A program made the position numbers and the translations under genes. Below, piece by piece: positions 59,888 to 64,000 of a stretch of DNA of 64,000 nt. Origin of the DNA: CAZTDU01 sp050248795 (GTDB lineage Bacteria; Pseudomonadota; Gammaproteobacteria; Burkholderiales; SG8-39); NCBI GenBank assembly GCA_050248795.1, contig JBFWRS010000017.1:1-64000 (forward strand). The letters are read 5' to 3'. The notes under the pieces were generated by a model, which ran no database searches, was not told the origin of the DNA, and was given only the letters and a program-made list of their open reading frames with translations. The number at the start of each line of letters is the position of its first letter. Positions within the stretch are counted from its first letter, which is position 1.

Positions 59888-61135
59888 ATGGGCGTGAACA
59901 TAGATGGCGCGCGGTTGTGGCAGTCGCTGATGGACCTGGCGAAGATCGGCGCCACCGACAAGGGCGGCGTCAGGCGCATCACGCTAACCGAGGTCGACCG
60001 TCAGGGACGCGACCAGTTCGTGCGCTGGTGCGAGGACGCGGGCATGTCGATCGCCGTAGACGGCATCGGCAACATCTTCGCGCGCCGCGCCGGCACCGAC
60101 CCGGACGCCGCGCCGGTGGCGGTAGGCAGCCACCTCGATTCCCAGCCGTCCGGCGGGCGCTTCGATGGCGCCTACGGCGTCATGGCCGGACTGGAGCTCG
60201 TGCGCGCGCTGAACGATGCCGGCGCGCGCACCAGGGCGCCGATCGAAGTGATCGCATGGACCAACGAGGAAGGCTCGCGTTTCGTGCCGACCATGATGGG
60301 TTCGGGTGTCTATGCCGGCGTCTACGCGCTCGAATACGCGCTGCAGCAGAAGGACGTGGACGGGATCAGCGTGCGCGAGGCGCTGGAGAAGGTCGGCTAT
60401 GCAGGCCCGGCGCAGCCGCACCGGCTGGGCGCCTACTTCGAGGCGCATATCGAGCAGGGCCCGGTGCTCGAGGAGACCGGCAATACCATCGGCGTGGTGC
60501 TGGGCGCGCTGGGGCAGCGCTGGTTCGACGTACGCATCAGCGGCCAGGACTCGCATGCCGGGCCGACGCCGATGGAAACCCGCAAGGACGCGCTGCTCGC
60601 GGCGAGCCGCCTGGTGCTCGAGGTCAATCGCATCGCCACCACGTTCCCGGACTATGCGCGCGGAACGGTGGGCTTCATGCAGGTGAAGCCGAACTCCCGC
60701 AATGTCGTGCCGGGCGAAGTGCGCATGACGGTGGACCTGCGCAACGCGAAGGACGCCACGCTCGCGGCGATGGTCGACGAGCTGAAGAACAGCGCCGCCG
60801 CGATCGCCGCCCAGGGCCGCGTCGCGGTCGAGCTCGACGAAGTCGTCTACTTTCCGCCCAGCGAGTTCGCGCCCGACCTGGTGGCGCGCGTGCGCGAGGG
60901 CGCGCAGGTGCTGGGCTACCCGCATCGCGACATCGTCAGCGGTGCCGCGCACGACGCGGTCTACATGGCGCGCATCGCGCCGACCGCGATGGTATTCGTG
61001 CCCTGCGAGGGCGGCATCAGCCACAATGAGATCGAGAATGCCCGGCCGCAGGACATCGAGGCCGGTTGCAAGGTGCTGCTGCACGCGGTGCTGGGCCGCG
61101 CGGGCATCGTAGAATCCGCACAAATGGCGGCCTGA
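59888..61135 (+). CDS. M20-family Zn-dependent carbamoyl hydrolase (HyuC/AllC/beta-ureidopropionase type)
   Basis: A 415-residue enzyme. Metal ligands are visible as His in VGSHLDSQPSGGRFDGAYG, the Asp of FDGAYG, Glu-Glu in WTNEEGSRF, and His in YFEAHIEQGPVLE, the pattern of N-carbamoyl amino-acid hydrolases. AAGGAGA precedes ATG 59888. Next to a beta-alanine-type aminotransferase, beta-ureidopropionase (N-carbamoyl-beta-alanine to beta-alanine) is the favoured reading; allantoate amidohydrolase is possible. Confidence 0.87.
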   Translation: MGVNIDGARLWQSLMDLAKIGATDKGGVRRITLTEVDRQGRDQFVRWCEDAGMSIAVDGIGNIFARRAGTDPDAAPVAVGSHLDSQPSGGRFDGAYGVMAGLELVRALNDAGARTRAPIEVIAWTNEEGSRFVPTMMGSGVYAGVYALEYALQQKDVDGISVREALEKVGYAGPAQPHRLGAYFEAHIEQGPVLEETGNTIGVVLGALGQRWFDVRISGQDSHAGPTPMETRKDALLAASRLVLEVNRIATTFPDYARGTVGFMQVKPNSRNVVPGEVRMTVDLRNAKDATLAAMVDELKNSAAAIAAQGRVAVELDEVVYFPPSEFAPDLVARVREGAQVLGYPHRDIVSGAAHDAVYMARIAPTAMVFVPCEGGISHNEIENARPQDIEAGCKVLLHAVLGRAGIVESAQMAA

Positions 61136-61153
61136 GGGCCAGGGAGAAAGTCG

Positions 61154-62494
61154 ATGAACGATCGCGCACAATCCGAAGTGATGGACGGCACGCTGGAAAA
61201 CTCCGCGTTCTTCATGCCGTTCTCGATGAACCGGCAGTTCAAGAAGTCGCCGCGCCTGCTGTCGCGCGCGGAAGGGATCTACTACTTCACGCCGGAGGGC
61301 CGCAAGATCATCGACGGCACCTCCGGACTGTGGTGCGTGAACGCGGGCCACTGCCGCAAGAAGATCGTCGACGCGGTGGCGAAGGGCGTGTCGACGCTGG
61401 ACTTCTCGCCGCCGTTCCAGTCGGGCCACCCGATGGCGTTCGAGTTCGCCGACCGGATCCGCGAGCTGCTGCCCGAGGGCATGACGCGGGTGTTCTTCAC
61501 CAATTCCGGCTCCGAATCGGTGGACACGGCGCTCAAGTTCGCCATCGCCTACCACCGCATGCGCGGCGAAGGGCACCGCATCAGGCTGATCGGCCGAGAG
61601 AAGGGCTATCACGGCGTCAACTTCGGCGGCACCGCGGTGGGCGGGATCGTCTCGAACCGCAAGATCTTCGGCGCGCTGGTGACCGGCGTGGACCATATGC
61701 GCCACACGCACGATCCTGAGCGCAACGCGTTCTCGCGCGGCATGCCGCAGCACGGCGTCGAGCTTGCCGACGACCTCGAGCGCCTGTGCCAGCTGCACGA
61801 CCCGTCCACGATCGCCGCGGTGATCGTCGAGCCGGTGTCCTGCTCCGCGGGCGTGTACATCCCGCCGGTGGGGTACCTGAAGCGCCTGCGCGAGATCTGC
61901 GACCGCCACGGCATCCTGCTCATATTCGACGAGGTGATCGTCGCGTGGGGGCGCCTGGGCAAGCCGTTCGGCGCGCAGTTCTTCGACGTCACGCCCGACC
62001 TGATGACCACCGCCAAGGGCATCACCAACGCGACCATACCGATGGGCGCGGTGATGATGAAGGAGAAGATCTACGAGGCCTTCATGAGCGGGCCGGAGAA
62101 CGCCATAGACATGCCGCACGGGTACACCTACTCGGCGCATCCGGTGGCCTGTGCAGCGGGACTGGCGACGCTGGAGGTCTACAAGGAAGAGGGCCTGCTG
62201 ACGCGTGTCGGCGAGATCGCGCAGTACTGGGAAGACAAGGCGCACGCGCTGAAGGGCCTGCCGAACGTGATCGACATCCGCAACATCGGGCTGATCGCGG
62301 CGATCGACCTGGCGCCGCGGCCGGGCGCGCCGGGCGCGCGCGCCTTCGAGGCGCACCTGAAGGCGTTCGAGAAGGGCGCCTACGTGCGCGTGGCGGGAGA
62401 CGTGATCGCGCTGGCGCCGCCGCTGATCATCCAGAAATCCGAGATCGACCCGCTGTTCTCGATCGTCGCCGACGTGCTGAAGTCGCTCGACTGA
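61154..62494 (+). CDS. class III aminotransferase, beta-alanine--pyruvate type
   Basis: A 446-residue PLP enzyme. The Schiff-base Lys is in MTTAKGITNATIPMG, Asp in LLIFDEVIVAWGR, and the cofactor loop in FFTNSGSESVDTALKFA. The N-terminal LENSAFFMPFSMNRQFKK and DGTSGLWCVNAGH match omega-amino-acid:pyruvate aminotransferases. GGAG precedes ATG 61154, 18 bases after the M20 hydrolase. The pair would convert an N-carbamoyl omega-amino acid to the semialdehyde. Confidence 0.9.
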   Translation: MNDRAQSEVMDGTLENSAFFMPFSMNRQFKKSPRLLSRAEGIYYFTPEGRKIIDGTSGLWCVNAGHCRKKIVDAVAKGVSTLDFSPPFQSGHPMAFEFADRIRELLPEGMTRVFFTNSGSESVDTALKFAIAYHRMRGEGHRIRLIGREKGYHGVNFGGTAVGGIVSNRKIFGALVTGVDHMRHTHDPERNAFSRGMPQHGVELADDLERLCQLHDPSTIAAVIVEPVSCSAGVYIPPVGYLKRLREICDRHGILLIFDEVIVAWGRLGKPFGAQFFDVTPDLMTTAKGITNATIPMGAVMMKEKIYEAFMSGPENAIDMPHGYTYSAHPVACAAGLATLEVYKEEGLLTRVGEIAQYWEDKAHALKGLPNVIDIRNIGLIAAIDLAPRPGAPGARAFEAHLKAFEKGAYVRVAGDVIALAPPLIIQKSEIDPLFSIVADVLKSLD

Positions 62495-62502
62495 GCGACC
62501 GG

Positions 62503-62527
62503 CGGCGCCTTCCCCGGGAAGGCGCCG
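62503..62527. terminator. bidirectional hairpin between aminotransferase and speD-speE genes
   Basis: A 25-base near-perfect palindrome, 12-bp arms beginning CGGCGCCTTCCC around one central base, in the 43-base gap between two convergent genes. There is no U-tract on either side. Confidence 0.6.
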
Positions 62528-62537
62528 CGGCCGGGAA

Positions 62538-63797
62538 CTACTTCGCCGCCGCGCGCACCACGCCCAGGCGGCGGCTGCGCGGCTGCTGCTTCAGCCGCGG
62601 CGGATTGACCAGGTCGCGCACGTAGTTCGGCAGCGCAAACACGCCCTCGTGCGTTTCGCCGTTGTAGAACTGCAGCGCCTGCAGGCGCCGCGCCTCGATC
62701 CGGCGGTCGATCTCGTCGGCGGTGAAGGACTTGGGATCAAGCTTGTCGGAGCACACCGCCATCGCCCACTGCGCGCCATACAGCGGGATGTACATGGTGT
62801 ACGGGCGCACGATGCGGAAGATCGCGTTCAGCCGCTGCGCGAGTTCGCCCACGCGCTCGGGACGCGCCACCGGCGCGCCGATGTGCAGCACGAGCGCGCC
62901 TCCGGGCGCGAGCGCGTGCCGGCAGGTCTGGAAGAACTCGGTCGAGTACAGCGCCTCGGCCGGGCCCATGGGGTCGTTCAGGTCCAGCGCGATGAGGTCG
63001 AACTTCTCGTTCGTGTCGCGGATGAACTTCATGCCGTCGCCGATGAGCACGCGCAGCTTCGGGTTGTCGAAGACGCCGTTGTGCACCGCGTGGAAATGTT
63101 CCTTCGCGACCTGGATCACGTCTTCGTCGATCTCGCACAGCGTCACCTGCTCGACCGACGGGTGCTTCAGCGCCTCTTCCGCCGAGCCGCCGTCGCCGCC
63201 GCCGATGATCAGCACTTTCCTCGGCGCGGCATGCGCCGTCAGCGCCGGGTGGATCAGGTTCTCGTGGTAGACGAACTCCTCCTTCTCGGAGGTCATGTTG
63301 TACCCGTCGAGCCTGAACAGCTTGCCGTAGTGCGGCGTGTCGTAGATCTGCATCTTCTGGTAGCGCGTCTGCCACTCGCCCACCATGCGGTCTGCCATGA
63401 TGTAGAAGCCGGTGGAGTCGTTCAGCGGTTCCATCAGCAGGTGCCCGCCACGCGACACTTCATGGCGCGCGATCTCGGCCGGCTGGAAGTGCGCGATGAT
63501 CGAGTCGAACAGCTGGCGCGCCTTCGCCGAGTTGTCGCCGCTGTAGTTGCAGACGTAGACATCCAGCGTCAGGCCCTGCTTCTCCGGCCAGGTGTGGATC
63601 GCCAGGTGGGATTCGGCAAGCACCACCGTGCCGGTGTAGCCCGAGCCCTCGAACTGGTGGAAGCTCACGTCCATGATCGTCAGGCCGGATGCATTGACCA
63701 GTTCGACGCACTTTGCCTCGAACGCCTTGCCGTCCAGCAGCACCTGCGGGTCGCAACGGCACCCGCCCAGATCGCCAATCAGATGCAGACCGTTCAT
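62538..63797 (-). CDS. fused S-adenosylmethionine decarboxylase and spermidine synthase
   Basis: A 419-residue bifunctional polyamine enzyme. Residues about 1-120 are a class 1B SpeD: the autocleavage Glu-Ser in LAESHLAIHTWPE, followed by LDVYVCNYSGDN with the catalytic Cys. Residues about 130-400 are SpeE: LIIGGGDGGSAEEALKHP, the acidic residue in TLCEIDEDVI, and DLNDPMGPAEALYSTEFF with the catalytic Asp. ATG 63797 is fixed by GGAGGG 8 bases upstream. Fusion would channel decarboxylated AdoMet to the aminopropyltransferase. Some SpeD homologues decarboxylate arginine or ornithine instead, so the first activity needs care. Confidence 0.9.
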   Translation of the reverse strand: MNGLHLIGDLGGCRCDPQVLLDGKAFEAKCVELVNASGLTIMDVSFHQFEGSGYTGTVVLAESHLAIHTWPEKQGLTLDVYVCNYSGDNSAKARQLFDSIIAHFQPAEIARHEVSRGGHLLMEPLNDSTGFYIMADRMVGEWQTRYQKMQIYDTPHYGKLFRLDGYNMTSEKEEFVYHENLIHPALTAHAAPRKVLIIGGGDGGSAEEALKHPSVEQVTLCEIDEDVIQVAKEHFHAVHNGVFDNPKLRVLIGDGMKFIRDTNEKFDLIALDLNDPMGPAEALYSTEFFQTCRHALAPGGALVLHIGAPVARPERVGELAQRLNAIFRIVRPYTMYIPLYGAQWAMAVCSDKLDPKSFTADEIDRRIEARRLQALQFYNGETHEGVFALPNYVRDLVNPPRLKQQPRSRRLGVVRAAAK

Positions 63798-63819
63798 GTC
63801 CGTGTCCCTCCACAAACGA

Positions 63820-63859
63820 GAAAGCGCAGCCGGCCATGTGTTCCGGGCTGCGCCTCTCC
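63820..63859 (-). promoter_or_regulatory. leader hairpin upstream of the speD-speE fusion
   Basis: GCGCAGCC and GGCTGCGC form an 8-bp perfect stem with a 14-base loop, extended by GAGA/TCTC with small bulges. On the transcribed strand it ends 9 bases before the ribosome-binding site and is followed by TTTCTCGTTTG. It could be a weak attenuator or terminator of an upstream unit, or a polyamine- or SAM-responsive leader. No known riboswitch core is recognised. Confidence 0.4.
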
Positions 63860-63900
63860 GTTACCGCCTCGCGGCGAAAAACCGAGTTGCTCGAGTTGGA

Positions 63901-64000
63901 TCAATTCGTGCAATACCCCGCTTGGGCGATGTAGTCTGCCCGGTTAATCAGATTGGGCGACGCAGATCCTCCGCTGTTTCCGAGACAACGGCATCGATCA
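63901..64000 (-). CDS. possible C-terminal end of an unidentified protein
   Basis: A frame open to the right edge would encode 32 residues ending NLINRADYIAQAGYCTN before a TGA at 63903. It contains three Cys. G/C at third positions is only about 56 percent, well below neighbouring genes, so it may be non-coding, or it may belong to a gene of different composition such as a pilin. Not recognised. Confidence 0.25.
   Translation of the reverse strand, partial: DRCRCLGNSGGSASPNLINRADYIAQAGYCTN

Noticed and set aside
63460..63837. Upstream or overlapping small reading frame in the speD-speE leader, starting ATG 63837
   Set aside because: It overlaps the fusion gene in another frame, has no ribosome-binding site and no family features.

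Overview
The window reads as ordinary chromosome of a GC-rich betaproteobacterium. The evidence is the gene order ispE / tRNA-Gln / prs / rplY / pth / ychF, the tol-pal block followed by queC, the gmk / rpoZ / spoT run, strong G/C bias at third codon positions, and many GTG or TTG starts. The genus cannot be fixed from the sequence. I see no prophage, insertion sequence, CRISPR array or replication origin, and no stretch over 300 bases without a gene. Operons are very compact: about sixteen junctions are 4-base overlaps of the form NTGA.

Layout. 1-3860 holds the C-terminal end of ispE, tRNA-Gln, prs, rplY, pth and ychF. 3871-6229 is an exported amidohydrolase, a small YtkA-like protein and a MauG-type di-heme protein. 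6189-10614 (minus) is an aldehyde dehydrogenase / fatty acid desaturase / acyl-CoA ligase operon. 10687-20226 is a complete phosphate regulon: pstS, a repeat lipoprotein, pstC, pstA and pstB on the minus strand, and phoU, phoB and phoR on the plus strand. Two divergent Pho boxes separate the halves. 20230-23447 (minus) carries an SDR, an EamA transporter and a YjgR-type ATPase. 23465-33170 is yebC-ruvCAB, a rhomboid protease, ybgC, tolQRAB-pal-cpoB and queC. 33226-37250 has a YeeE/YedE sulfur transporter, tRNA-Lys, an ScfR/RamB-like regulator and a divergent ketopantoate-reductase-like gene.

38018-45277 is the most accessory part. An HMCES-type gene diverges from a DegT aminotransferase, an HMW1C-like GT41 glycosyltransferase, a NeuD-like acyltransferase, a frameshifted GT2 glycosyltransferase and a DegP-type protease; a SAM methyltransferase lies opposite. 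I read this as a putative amino-sugar and glycosylation locus. 45282-53599 returns to core genes: spoT, rpoZ, gmk, yicC, a Ser/Thr kinase with its PP2C phosphatase, rph, rdgB and hemW. 53634-58172 is a sugar-acid catabolic cluster (dehydratase, two SDRs, FAH-family hydrolase) with a TonB-like lipoprotein attached. 58201-62494 concerns amide and ureido nitrogen: an amidase with an AtzG-like small subunit, an M20 carbamoyl hydrolase and a beta-alanine-type aminotransferase. 62538-63797 encodes a fused AdoMet decarboxylase and spermidine synthase.

The observations I rate highest are the GT41 locus with its frameshifted partner, the duplicated-domain lipoprotein inside the pst operon, a perfect pseudoknot-capable element between tolQ and tolR, three 14-bp iterons upstream of the ScfR-like regulator, and a recurring -10-like hexamer placed 6-9 bases before start codons that lack a Shine-Dalgarno, which suggests leaderless mRNAs.
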